Below, piece by piece: positions 1-6,000 of a stretch of 7,673 nt of DNA. Positions within the stretch are counted from its first letter, which is position 1, and every line of letters begins with the position of its first letter. This DNA is from Methanosarcinaceae archaeon (GTDB taxonomy: Archaea > Halobacteriota > Methanosarcinia > Methanosarcinales > Methanosarcinaceae). The position numbers were made by a program, and so were the translations under genes. Location: the NCBI GenBank assembly GCA_030609665.1, contig JAUWBW010000087.1, positions 1 to 7,673 of the forward strand. Reading direction: 5' to 3'. The notes under the pieces were generated by a model, which made no database searches, was not told the origin of the DNA, and saw only the letters and a list, made by a program, of their open reading frames with translations.

Positions 1-492
1 ATCAAAAACAAGGCGCTTGACCCTTTCGAACTTGGTGAGATGAACGATGCGAGACTATTTGAGACCATGCGCGCAGATGAAGGGTATGCAGGTGAACTTG
101 CACAGCGCCTCGATGAACGCAGGCTGTACAAACGGGCATTATATGTTGGTTTTGAATCGGTAGGCGAGAACGTGTTGCGTCATAGGGGTAATGTGGAAAG
201 GGTTGAGGCTGAGATCGCAGAAATGGTAGGGATCGATCCTGAAAACGTGCTGATCGATATACCAAAGGCTCCTGATATTGCGGAGATGAAAGCGCTGATA
301 AAGGTTGACGGAAAAATGCTTCGTCTGGACGAAGCATCACATGTTGTTGCAACCCTTGAGCGGGCACATAAGGATAACTGGAAAATGGGAGTGTACACCC
401 CAAAAGAACACCGCGATGCCGTCGGCAAGGCTGCTCGTGAGTTCTTTGAAGTGAAAAAGACCACAAAGCAGTTCCGTTTGAATGAATTGTAA
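1..492 (+). CDS. HD-superfamily phosphohydrolase, C-terminal part (5' end outside window)
   Basis: The reading frame is open from base 1 to a TAA at 490-492, and the 13 codons before the first internal ATG (base 40) continue the protein, so this is a truncated gene and not a start at 40. The 163 visible residues resemble the C-terminal part of archaeal HD-domain phosphohydrolases of the dGTPase-like group (COG1078 type). The family-like signature RRLYKRAL occurs early, followed by a long alpha/beta tail. The metal-binding HD motif itself would lie upstream and cannot be checked. Proteins of this group hydrolyse nucleotide phosphates, but the substrate here is unknown. The downstream small gene starts 11 nt before this stop, so the two are probably translated together. 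Family assignment rests on recognised sequence pattern, not on a search. Confidence 0.75.
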   Translation: MKNKALDPFELGEMNDARLFETMRADEGYAGELAQRLDERRLYKRALYVGFESVGENVLRHRGNVERVEAEIAEMVGIDPENVLIDIPKAPDIAEMKALIKVDGKMLRLDEASHVVATLERAHKDNWKMGVYTPKEHRDAVGKAAREFFEVKKTTKQFRLNEL

Positions 493-856
493 GAGTGTGA
501 GGGATATTTTGCAGCCGATCAAACAGAATGTAGGCAGGGCTGAACTGGTCCTTGACCAAAAACAGATCGGGAACGATCATGTAATAACACTTACCGGAGG
601 GGAAGAACACGTTGGTGCTGTTGCCGTTGGTTTGTTCGATGAAAAAAGCGCGCGCGCGTCTGCATCCGTGATCACACTTCCGGGGCACAGGGACGAGGGA
701 ATTGCACTGGACGGTGCGCGGCGCGTCAGTGCAGTTACAAAGGCAGCAACGGTTTTTATAGTCGGCATTCATTTAGACAATATAACGAAGGATGAAATTG
801 ACAAAATAATTGTAGCTTCAAAACAGATAACAGATAAGTTCATAGATTCACTATAA
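482..856 (+). CDS. LpdD-like prenylated-flavin chaperone domain protein
   Basis: A 124-residue soluble protein. It carries the pattern I recognise from the LpdD-like family: TLTGGEEHVGAVAVG (about residues 36-50), VITLPGHRDEG (63-73) and VGIHLDNITKDEI (94-106). LpdD accompanies LpdB (UbiX type) and LpdC (UbiD type) in gallate decarboxylase loci and is now described as a prenyl-FMN chaperone-type domain. The next gene encodes UbiX, which makes prenylated FMN, so a role in binding or delivering that cofactor is a reasonable inference. The start at ATG 482 overlaps the preceding gene by 11 nt and has no clear Shine-Dalgarno site. A GTG at 497 in the same frame is an alternative that would shorten the protein by five residues and remove most of the overlap. 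No cysteine cluster or membrane segment is seen. Confidence 0.8.
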   Translation: MNCKSVRDILQPIKQNVGRAELVLDQKQIGNDHVITLTGGEEHVGAVAVGLFDEKSARASASVITLPGHRDEGIALDGARRVSAVTKAATVFIVGIHLDNITKDEIDKIIVASKQITDKFIDSL

Positions 857-880
857 CTAAAATAATACTTATAATTATGA

Positions 881-888
881 TTATAAAT
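881..888 (+). promoter_or_regulatory. TATA-box candidate upstream of ubiX
   Basis: The octamer TTATAAAT is centred about 28 nt upstream of the chosen ATG at 913, which puts the expected archaeal transcription start almost on the start codon. The surrounding stretch from 851 to 890 is strongly AT-rich. The gene may therefore have its own nearly leaderless promoter in addition to read-through from the lpdD-like gene 56 nt upstream. Inferred from spacing only. Confidence 0.4.
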
Positions 889-912
889 AAAGGGGAAAAG
901 AGAGAGAGCTTC

Positions 913-1464
913 ATGGAAATCGTAATTGGGATAAGTGGTGCATCGGGAGTGCAATATGGTATCAGGTTGTTGAAAGTTCTTGCTGATATGAAGATCCGGA
1001 CACATCTTGTGATATCAAAATCTGCAAAACAGATTATACAGATCGAGACCGATTACTCACCTCTTGAAGTGGAGGAACTTGCATCAGAGGTATACGGCGA
1101 AAAGGATTTCACTGCATCGATCGCAAGCGGGTCGCACATGTTCGATGGAATGATCATCGCACCATGCAGCATGAAAACACTGGGGTCGATCGCAAGCGGT
1201 ATCTCGGACAATCTCATGACACGGTCAGCAGATGTGTGCTTGAAAGAAGGGCGCAAACTTATCCTGATGACACGAGAGACCCCGCTCAGCCGCATCCACC
1301 TTGAGAATATGCTTCGGGCACAGCAAGCCGGTGCAGTCATACTTCCGGCATGCCCTGGATTTTACTCAAAACCGCAAACCATCGAAGACCTAATCAATAT
1401 CATGGCCGGACGCGCACTTGACCAGATGGGGATCAAAAATGAACTCTATAAACGATGGGGTTGA
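913..1464 (+). CDS. ubiX: UbiX family flavin prenyltransferase
   Basis: UbiX (EC 2.5.1.129) joins dimethylallyl phosphate to FMN to give prenylated FMN, the cofactor of UbiD-type decarboxylases. The 183-residue protein is nearly full canonical length. It has the N-terminal FMN-binding GISGASG loop (6-12), HLVISKSA (31-38), APCSMKTLGSIASG (83-96), DNLMTRSADVCLKEGR (99-114), the RETP block (121-124) with K111, R121 and E122 matching the known catalytic basic/acidic cluster, and PGFY..P (148-154). The ending in RWG is also typical. I chose ATG 913 because the glycine loop normally begins within about 10 residues of the start; an upstream ATG at 877 would add 12 residues of low-complexity charged sequence across the TATA box. 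The neighbouring LpdD-like gene supports the role; no UbiD partner is visible. It is followed after 3 nt by the permease gene. Confidence 0.93.
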   Translation: MEIVIGISGASGVQYGIRLLKVLADMKIRTHLVISKSAKQIIQIETDYSPLEVEELASEVYGEKDFTASIASGSHMFDGMIIAPCSMKTLGSIASGISDNLMTRSADVCLKEGRKLILMTRETPLSRIHLENMLRAQQAGAVILPACPGFYSKPQTIEDLINIMAGRALDQMGIKNELYKRWG

Positions 1465-1467
1465 GCA

Positions 1468-2238
1468 GTGACAGAAAGTTACATGAAACACTCATTCCAG
1501 ACCGTCTATACGCTCTGGCTTCGCGAGATGCTTCGATTCAAACGTTCAAAATCGCGCATTATCGGTGCTGTGGCAACTCCGCTGTTCTTCCTTGTGATAA
1601 TGGGGTCTGCACTTAACACGACAATCAGTGTCAGAAGTGGCAGTTACATTGACCACATGACACCGGGCATTATTGGGATGTCGATACTATTCTCTTCGCT
1701 CATGGGCGGAGTGTCCATAATCTGGGACCGCGAATTTGGATTCCTAAAGGAAATATTGATAGCACCTGTCAGCAGGTTCTACACTGCACTTGGAAAAGCA
1801 CTGGGTGGCGTAACAACAGCGATGATACAAGGTCTTTTGCTAATGATAATTGCCGGGTTTATCGGAGTCGAATACGTATCGATATGGGGCGAGTTGTTCA
1901 GTATTTTGATAATGCTGTTTACGGGACTTGGTTTTATCGGACTTGGGATCGCACTTGCTTCAAAGATCGAATCTCATGAAGGATTCCAGATGGTTATGAC
2001 ATTCATCACATTTCCGGTGCTTATGACGAGTACAGCGTTCTATCCGATCGAGAACATCCCTAAATGGTTGAGTGTACCGGTTCACCTAAATCCACTCACC
2101 TATGGCATAGAGGCTTTGAGATGGGCACTGTTTGGGGCATCGGAGATCCCGATCATGCAATCAATGGCTGTGATTATCGTTTTTGCAGTAGTTATGGTCG
2201 GTATTGGAGGGTGGTCGTTCGAACGTGCAGGTGCATGA
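1468..2238 (+). CDS. ABC-2 type transporter permease
   Basis: A 256-residue integral membrane protein with about six hydrophobic segments (roughly residues 32-52, 66-86, 108-133, 138-163, 172-192 and 228-248). Two family hallmarks of ABC-2 exporters of the DrrB/NodJ type are present: the cytoplasmic motif DREFGFLKEILIAPVSR between segments 2 and 3, and the PxxxxPxW...NPLTYGIEALRW region before the last segment. Such proteins form the membrane channel and need a separate ATPase; none is encoded in the window, so the partner is elsewhere or upstream of base 1. The start is GTG 1468, 3 nt after the ubiX stop with GGGGTTGA just before it; ATG 1483 is an alternative. Tight linkage to ubiX suggests co-transcription, but no functional link to prenyl-FMN is known to me. 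The substrate cannot be read from sequence. Confidence 0.9.
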   Translation: MTESYMKHSFQTVYTLWLREMLRFKRSKSRIIGAVATPLFFLVIMGSALNTTISVRSGSYIDHMTPGIIGMSILFSSLMGGVSIIWDREFGFLKEILIAPVSRFYTALGKALGGVTTAMIQGLLLMIIAGFIGVEYVSIWGELFSILIMLFTGLGFIGLGIALASKIESHEGFQMVMTFITFPVLMTSTAFYPIENIPKWLSVPVHLNPLTYGIEALRWALFGASEIPIMQSMAVIIVFAVVMVGIGGWSFERAGA

Positions 2239-2270
2239 TTATTATACAGTTCTGTTTCACGAAGTGTGAT

Positions 2271-2280
2271 TTTCTCTTTT
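2271..2280 (+). terminator. T-rich stretch after the permease gene
   Basis: The run TTTCTCTTTT lies about 33 nt downstream of the permease stop, preceded by a very small CAC-GAA-GTG hairpin. Archaeal termination often needs only a T-rich stretch, so this may end the lpdD-ubiX-permease transcript. Weak evidence. Confidence 0.3.
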
Positions 2281-2289
2281 GTTACGTAA

Positions 2290-2310
2290 CCTTTTTAACC
2301 GATAAAATCT
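2290..2310 (+). promoter_or_regulatory. AT-rich promoter region of tRNA-Pro
   Basis: CTTTTTAA followed by GATAAAATC lies 21-41 nt before the tRNA 5' end, about where a TATA box for a stable RNA gene is expected. It directly abuts a perfect 10-bp palindrome (GTTACGTAAC, 2281-2290). The exact box is uncertain. Confidence 0.3.
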
Positions 2311-2330
2311 ATTGCAGAGGGTACCTTTCT

Positions 2331-2408
2331 GGGATAGTAGGGTAGCCTGGTCGATCCTCGAGCGTTTGGGACGCTTGGACTGCGGTTCAAATCCGCGCTA
2401 TCCCACCA
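2331..2408 (+). tRNA. tRNA-Pro, anticodon UGG, CCA encoded
   Basis: The cloverleaf can be folded by hand. The acceptor stem GGGATAG (2331-2337) pairs with CTATCCC (2398-2404). The D arm begins at 2340 with GG in the loop. The anticodon stem GAGCG (2360-2364) pairs with CGCTT (2372-2376). The seven-base loop TTTGGGA (2365-2371) gives anticodon TGG at 2367-2369, followed by G37. The variable loop has four bases. The T stem TGCGG/CCGCG encloses TTCAAAT (2386-2392). The discriminator is A2405 and CCA follows at 2406-2408, so the 3' end is encoded. UGG reads proline codons, and G37 is typical of tRNA-Pro. No intron is present. The D stem ends in G10-U25 as in other archaeal tRNA-Pro. Confidence 0.95.
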
Positions 2409-2425
2409 AATCTTTTTTTAGATTT
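2408..2425 (+). terminator. T-run terminator of tRNA-Pro
   Basis: Directly after the encoded CCA is a T7 run (2413-2419) flanked by the inverted halves AAATCT and AGATTT. This fits U-tract termination of the tRNA transcript. Confidence 0.55.
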
Positions 2426-2454
2426 GATTGTTGTCACATCGATTGCTTTTATTT

Positions 2455-2474
2455 ACAATTGTATATACTGTATA
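2455..2474 (+). promoter_or_regulatory. TATA region of the histidine kinase gene, with overlapping palindromes
   Basis: GTATATAC (2461-2468) is a TATA-type element about 55 nt before the kinase ATG, predicting a start near 2491 and a leader of about 30 nt that contains a short GGGG 8-11 nt before the ATG. The element is embedded in two small palindromes, ACAATTGT (2455-2462) and TATAC-T-GTATA (2464-2474), which could be an operator covering the promoter. No regulator is known. Confidence 0.4.
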
Positions 2475-2520
2475 GAAACCTTTTTTTAGTTCTTGGTCAA
2501 ATATTGTTTGGGGCAGTACA

Positions 2521-4197
2521 ATGGTAGAAATATCTCAATTGAAAAAGAAGATCGAAGAACTGGAAGAACTTCAAAGATATAATCGTGGACTTATTGAAGC
2601 CAGTATTGATCCGATGCTGACTACGGATAATGAGGGGGTTATCACTGATGTGAATGAGCAGATGGTGAATATAACCGGACACTCACGAAAAAGGCTCATT
2701 GGAACTCCTTTTAAAGAATATTTTACAGATCCTGAAGAAGCATCTGAAGGCATCAAGGAAGCACTCGCCGAAAAGATGGTCAGGGATTATGAACTCACAC
2801 TGGTATCCCAAACAGGTAAAGAGATCCCTGTATCTTACAATGCTACTGTATTTACTGATGCAGGAGGGAACGTAAAAGGTGTTTTTGCTGTTGCTCGTGA
2901 CATGACTGAATATAAACGGCTTGAAAATGAACTTAAGAGCTACACCGAGAATCTGGAAGTTATGGTTGAGGACCGCACCGAAGAATTGAAGATACAGCAA
3001 GAGAAAGAATCTTCATACAATCAGATCATGACTGTATTGAACGCATCTATTGACCTGCACACAATGCTGACAGACGGATTAAATGAGATCGTAAAACACC
3101 TGAATGCGCCTTTTGGGATAGTCCATCTTTATGATGCCGAAAATAATGTACTAAAACCGGCAGCAACCCACGCTGTGAAAAAAGAGTTATTGACTGATCA
3201 ATTCGAAGTGGGTGAAGGTATTCCGGGAGAAGCTGCACTTGAGCGCAAAACACTGATCGTTAAGGATATACCGCAAAATAAGAAATACCAGATCAAGTTT
3301 GGGTTTATGGAAGCTGACCCAAAAACCATAATGAGTATTCCAATTGTTTTCCATAAGAAACTTCTTGGAACGATCGTGATTGGATTCATGACAGATGTTT
3401 CAGAGGATACACAACAGTTCTTACAGCGGGTCGTGAGCCAGTTTGGAATTGCCATTAACAATGCCCAGTCGTATGTAATGGTTCAGAATATGGCACAAGA
3501 ACTTCAGGAATACTCAGGACAACTTGAAAAATCCAACCAGTTAAAAGATCTTTTTACAGATATCCTGCGCCATGACCTGCTCAATCCTGCCGGACTAGTA
3601 CGCGGTTTTACAGATGTCCTGATGAACATGGAAACCGATGAGAAACACAAAGAGTTGCTCAATAAGATACACAATAATAACGAAAAGCTCATCGATCTTA
3701 TAGAAACAGCATCGAAGTTTGCAAAACTTGAAAGTACAGAGGAACTTGAATTCGTGCGCAATGATATTGGCGCGATCTTCAAAAATATTGTCGATAATTT
3801 TGAACCACTTGCAAAAGAGAAGGAAATGGCGATCGAGTTCCTTGCAGATGGGGAATATTTTGCAAAGGCGAATCCTATTATCGAGGATGTGTTCTCAAAT
3901 CTGTTGTCCAATGCTATTAAATACAGTCCCAAAGGCAGCCAAGTGGTTATCGATATTCAAGACACTGCCCCCGACTGGAGAGTTTCGGTCACTGATTTTG
4001 GATTCGGGATCGCAGAAGAAGACAAATCAAAACTGTTCCAGCGCTTCAAGCGTGTGGATAAAAAGGGAATCAAAGGAACGGGACTTGGGCTTGCAATTGT
4101 CAAGCGGATCGTTGATCTTCATGGCGGGGATGTGGGTATTGAAAATAATCCTGAGGGTCAGGGAAGTGTGTTTTGGGTAACGGTTGAAAAAGCGTGA
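2521..4197 (+). CDS. Soluble PAS-GAF sensor histidine kinase
   Basis: A 558-residue kinase without signal peptide or membrane segment, so it senses a cytoplasmic signal. Order of domains: short N-terminal coil; PAS (about 20-132, ending in the usual FAVARDMTEYKRLE); coiled coil (132-170); GAF (about 170-320); a second coil; HisKA dimerisation domain with the phospho-acceptor H351 in LRHDLLNP; and HATPase_c (about 445-558) with N box N460LLSNAIKYSP, G1 box D492FGFGI, F box LFQRFKRV and G2 box G519TGLGL. The G1 box normally reads DNGxGI; here F493 replaces the Asn, a variant found in some archaeal kinases. No response regulator gene lies beside it, so the target is unknown. The start at ATG 2521 follows a short GGGG; the stop TGA lies within the first unit of a 20-bp tandem repeat. 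What the PAS and GAF domains bind cannot be told. Confidence 0.93.
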   Translation: MVEISQLKKKIEELEELQRYNRGLIEASIDPMLTTDNEGVITDVNEQMVNITGHSRKRLIGTPFKEYFTDPEEASEGIKEALAEKMVRDYELTLVSQTGKEIPVSYNATVFTDAGGNVKGVFAVARDMTEYKRLENELKSYTENLEVMVEDRTEELKIQQEKESSYNQIMTVLNASIDLHTMLTDGLNEIVKHLNAPFGIVHLYDAENNVLKPAATHAVKKELLTDQFEVGEGIPGEAALERKTLIVKDIPQNKKYQIKFGFMEADPKTIMSIPIVFHKKLLGTIVIGFMTDVSEDTQQFLQRVVSQFGIAINNAQSYVMVQNMAQELQEYSGQLEKSNQLKDLFTDILRHDLLNPAGLVRGFTDVLMNMETDEKHKELLNKIHNNNEKLIDLIETASKFAKLESTEELEFVRNDIGAIFKNIVDNFEPLAKEKEMAIEFLADGEYFAKANPIIEDVFSNLLSNAIKYSPKGSQVVIDIQDTAPDWRVSVTDFGFGIAEEDKSKLFQRFKRVDKKGIKGTGLGLAIVKRIVDLHGGDVGIENNPEGQGSVFWVTVEKA

Positions 4198-4320
4198 TTA
4201 CGGTTGAAAAAGCGTGATTACGGTTGAAAAAGCGTGATTACGGTTGAAAAAGCGTGATTACGGTTGAAAAAGCGTGATTACGGTTGAAAAAGCGTGATTA
4301 CGATTGAAAAGGATTGAACA
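4181..4320 (+). repeat. 20-bp tandem repeat: six identical units plus one decayed unit
   Basis: The unit cggttgaaaaagcgtgatta occurs six times head to tail without a mismatch (4181-4300). A seventh unit at 4301-4320 matches at only about 14 of 20 positions. The first unit codes for the last residues of the kinase (V-E-K-A) and its stop at 4195-4197; the others lie in the gap before the convergent operon. Since 20 is not a multiple of 3 and each unit has two TGA triplets on this strand, the array is closed in all three forward frames. Perfect identity points to recent expansion by slippage or unequal exchange. There are no spacers, so it is not CRISPR. Iteron-like protein binding is possible but unsupported. 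Confidence 0.97.
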
Positions 4321-4339
4321 ATAATTTGCCCCAACCTGT

Positions 4340-4741
4340 TCACAATCCATCCAGCAAAGCAGCCAACTCATCACTGTTCAAATAACCATTGCTAACGAAT
4401 TCCCCATTACTATCAAACACAATCATATTCGGCGCATTCGTAACCCCATACTTACCTGCGAAATCCTCATTCAGCGCCCAATCCATTAACACAACAGCCG
4501 CCCTGTCACCAACCGTGTTGGAAATTGATTCAACTATGGGCTGCTGGTCTTTGCAATTTGAACAAAAGGACTCATAGAAATAAACAACTACGGGCTTGCC
4601 GGTATCAAATGCATAATCAATGTCAGGATAAACATTGGTCTCTGATACTATCGTTTTTTGCTGCGGCTTTTCAGTGCAGCCCGATAATGCCATTGCCGCG
4701 ATAAGTACGATCACAGATAAGACCAACGTTTTTACATTCAT
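4340..4741 (-). CDS. Thioredoxin-fold lipoprotein
   Basis: A small exported thiol-redox protein of 133 residues. The N-terminus has a basic residue, a hydrophobic stretch and the lipobox LSGC, whose cysteine (C22 from this start) would be lipid-anchored outside the membrane. The mature part has a thioredoxin-like core: VVVYFYESFCSNCKDQQPI with the CxxC pair (C60, C63), a DWALNEDFAGKYGV segment and the cis-proline TNAP (P104) before MIVFDSNGE. CSNC is not the classical CGPC, so redox potential and partners may differ. I chose ATG 4741; GTG 4750, which overlaps the dodecin stop by 4 nt, would add three residues and is almost as likely. It is last in a five-gene operon and converges on the kinase gene, with the repeat array between. 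An oxidoreductase or reductant-relay role is inferred. Confidence 0.88.
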   Translation of the reverse strand: MNVKTLVLSVIVLIAAMALSGCTEKPQQKTIVSETNVYPDIDYAFDTGKPVVVYFYESFCSNCKDQQPIVESISNTVGDRAAVVLMDWALNEDFAGKYGVTNAPNMIVFDSNGEFVSNGYLNSDELAALLDGL

Positions 4742-4746
4742 ACCAC

Positions 4747-4956
4747 TCACTCAAGAAGGATCTCAACCCTGCACTTAAAGAGTGTTACCTTGTTATCATC
4801 AACTTCAACATCGAAATTCTTTACATTCACCTTTGTGATATTCTTCTTGGATTTGAAGATCGGAAGTTCCGATGCATCATCCACTGCACTTTTCAATGCC
4901 TCTTCCCAACTATTTGGGGACGAACCTATTGTCTCTATTATTTTTACTACTCCCAT
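4747..4956 (-). CDS. Dodecin family protein
   Basis: A 69-residue protein of the usual dodecin length. The N-terminus VVKIIETIGSSPNSWEEALKSAV matches the dodecin strand-helix signature (V-KI-E--GSSP-SWEEA), and the rest predicts two more strands ending in CRVEILLE. Dodecins assemble into hollow dodecamers; many bind flavins (riboflavin or FMN), others have been described as metal-binding or of unknown ligand. Start: ATG 4956 is preceded by GGAGG at 4965-4969 with an 8-nt spacer, better than the in-frame ATG at 4971, which overlaps that site. Aligned by eye with the halobacterial and Halorhodospira proteins, the flavin-stacking tryptophan position falls near I40 and holds no aromatic residue, so classical flavin binding is doubtful. 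It lies 49 nt after the GXGXG gene and overlaps or nearly touches the lipoprotein gene. Confidence 0.88.
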   Translation of the reverse strand: MGVVKIIETIGSSPNSWEEALKSAVDDASELPIFKSKKNITKVNVKNFDVEVDDNKVTLFKCRVEILLE

Positions 4957-4964
4957 ATTATCTG

Positions 4965-4969
4965 CCTCC
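4965..4969 (-). promoter_or_regulatory. Shine-Dalgarno site of the dodecin gene
   Basis: GGAGG on the - strand, 8 nt before ATG 4956. It decides the start: the in-frame ATG at 4971 lies immediately upstream of this site and would leave it inside the coding sequence. Confidence 0.75.
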
Positions 4970-5005
4970 ATTTTCCATCATCTATACTACAGCATTATTG
5001 AATGA

Positions 5006-5986
5006 TCATTCTACTTTCCGTCTCAACACAGAGCCGTCCCGCATGTGGACAGTGATATATTTCTCCTTTTCTTCCTCGACCTCATACTTATTGTAGAGCA
5101 TCGATTCCACACGCCCGATGTCAAGTAAACTGCGAAGCCATGCACTGTCATTCCCCTTCATCCGCGACTTTCCCGCAGGCGGGTTTGTTTTAACCTTCCT
5201 TTTTGAATATATCGCACCGCCTTCCATCTTTGCACCGACATATCCCTTTGCGTCCCTGAACACCAGCGCGCCGCCTTTCATGTACGCACCTGCAAACTCA
5301 CCGACACTGCCAAACACTGCAACAGTCCCGCCATCAAGATGCGCACCTGTGTTCATGCCGCCGTCGCCTTTGATGATTATCGTGCCGTGTCGCATGAGCA
5401 GGCCAGTGCCGTTGTACGCATCTCCTTCGACAATAATAGTTGCCATACGATCGCACCGTGCTCCAAGTGTTCCGCGAAGGATGCCATCATCAAGTGTCAA
5501 CCGCCGCTCATTCTCATTAAAGTTGTTCGATACAAGCATATCGGCATAAAGACCATTGCAAAGGATATCAGTGATCGAACGGAACTTTCGATATCCCTGA
5601 ACATCAGACCCGACCTCAATGATATTACCAAAAGGCTGCGCCACATCTCCGCTCACGTACAGCGTACCTGACACCATACCCATTCCAGCTTCTGCGCCGA
5701 CATTCCCGTCAACGAACACGCACCCGGCAGGTTCGGAATTGCCACCCCCACCAAAATGTTTCAGGTCAACACCAAGACTGTAAGCGAACCGCGCACCCAC
5801 ATCGCCTTTGATATGAATGTCCGAGCCGCCTCTTACAGCATCCACAAGATCAGAGTATGTGAACTGTGTACCAGACTGGTGCGAAATTACTGAAGCGGGG
5901 TCAAGTCGCTGGTTCTGCCAGTAAAAATCAAATGTGTAATCACACACATTATCAATCGGCGAGATTAGTTCGATTTCGATGTCCAT
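5006..5986 (-). CDS. GXGXG beta-helix protein (FwdC / glutamate synthase C-terminal type)
   Basis: A 326-residue protein whose core (about 55-260) is a run of glycine-rich turns spaced roughly 20 residues apart, e.g. GDVGARFAYSLG, GNVGAEAGMGMVSG, GDAYNGTGLLMRHG, GDGGMNTGAHLDGG, GSVGEFAGAYMKGG and GYVGAKMEGG. This is the right-handed beta-helix of the GXGXG family, shared by the C-terminal domain of glutamate synthase large subunit and formylmethanofuran dehydrogenase subunit C. A non-repeat insertion (about 125-166, GYRKFRSITDIL) splits the helix, and a charged tail of about 65 residues follows. No amidotransferase, FMN-barrel or molybdopterin partner lies nearby, so it is neither a complete glutamate synthase nor an Fwd complex. 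Start: ATG 5986 follows GGGTGAT with a 7-nt spacer; GTG 5998 overlapping the ferredoxin stop is less likely. A scaffold or electron-transfer partner for the upstream ferredoxin is inferred. Confidence 0.88.
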   Translation of the reverse strand: MDIEIELISPIDNVCDYTFDFYWQNQRLDPASVISHQSGTQFTYSDLVDAVRGGSDIHIKGDVGARFAYSLGVDLKHFGGGGNSEPAGCVFVDGNVGAEAGMGMVSGTLYVSGDVAQPFGNIIEVGSDVQGYRKFRSITDILCNGLYADMLVSNNFNENERRLTLDDGILRGTLGARCDRMATIIVEGDAYNGTGLLMRHGTIIIKGDGGMNTGAHLDGGTVAVFGSVGEFAGAYMKGGALVFRDAKGYVGAKMEGGAIYSKRKVKTNPPAGKSRMKGNDSAWLRSLLDIGRVESMLYNKYEVEEEKEKYITVHMRDGSVLRRKVE

Positions 5987-5993
5987 TGAATAT

Positions 5994-6000
5994 ATCACCC
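5994..6000 (-). promoter_or_regulatory. Shine-Dalgarno site of the GXGXG gene
   Basis: GGGTGAT on the - strand, 7 nt before ATG 5986, matches the archaeal anti-SD core. It contains the ferredoxin stop codon TGA, so termination and re-initiation are closely coupled. It favours ATG 5986 over GTG 5998. Confidence 0.7.

Noticed and set aside
646..660. Alternating GC run (gcgcgcgcg) inside the LpdD-like gene
   Set aside because: It is short and encodes normal residues (Ser-Ala-Arg-Ala) in the correct frame; no reason to treat it as a structural element.
2..772. Long - strand open frame (256 codons) opposite the HD-protein and LpdD-like genes
   Set aside because: It has no recognisable domain, is rich in Arg, His, Pro and Cys as expected of an antisense shadow, and covers two well-supported + strand genes.
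2331..2425. tRNA-Pro as an integration site for a mobile element
   Set aside because: No repeated tRNA 3' end, integrase or other element gene was seen downstream in the window.
2312..2527. Open frame crossing the tRNA
   Set aside because: It reads through a well-folded tRNA-Pro and its terminator; no protein similarity is apparent.
4181..4320. CRISPR array
   Set aside because: Units are contiguous with no spacers, only 20 bp long, and begin inside a coding sequence.
5006..5986. True formylmethanofuran dehydrogenase subunit C or glutamate synthase
   Set aside because: Neither the other Fwd subunits nor the amidotransferase and FMN-binding parts of glutamate synthase are present, and the insertion and tail differ from the usual layout.
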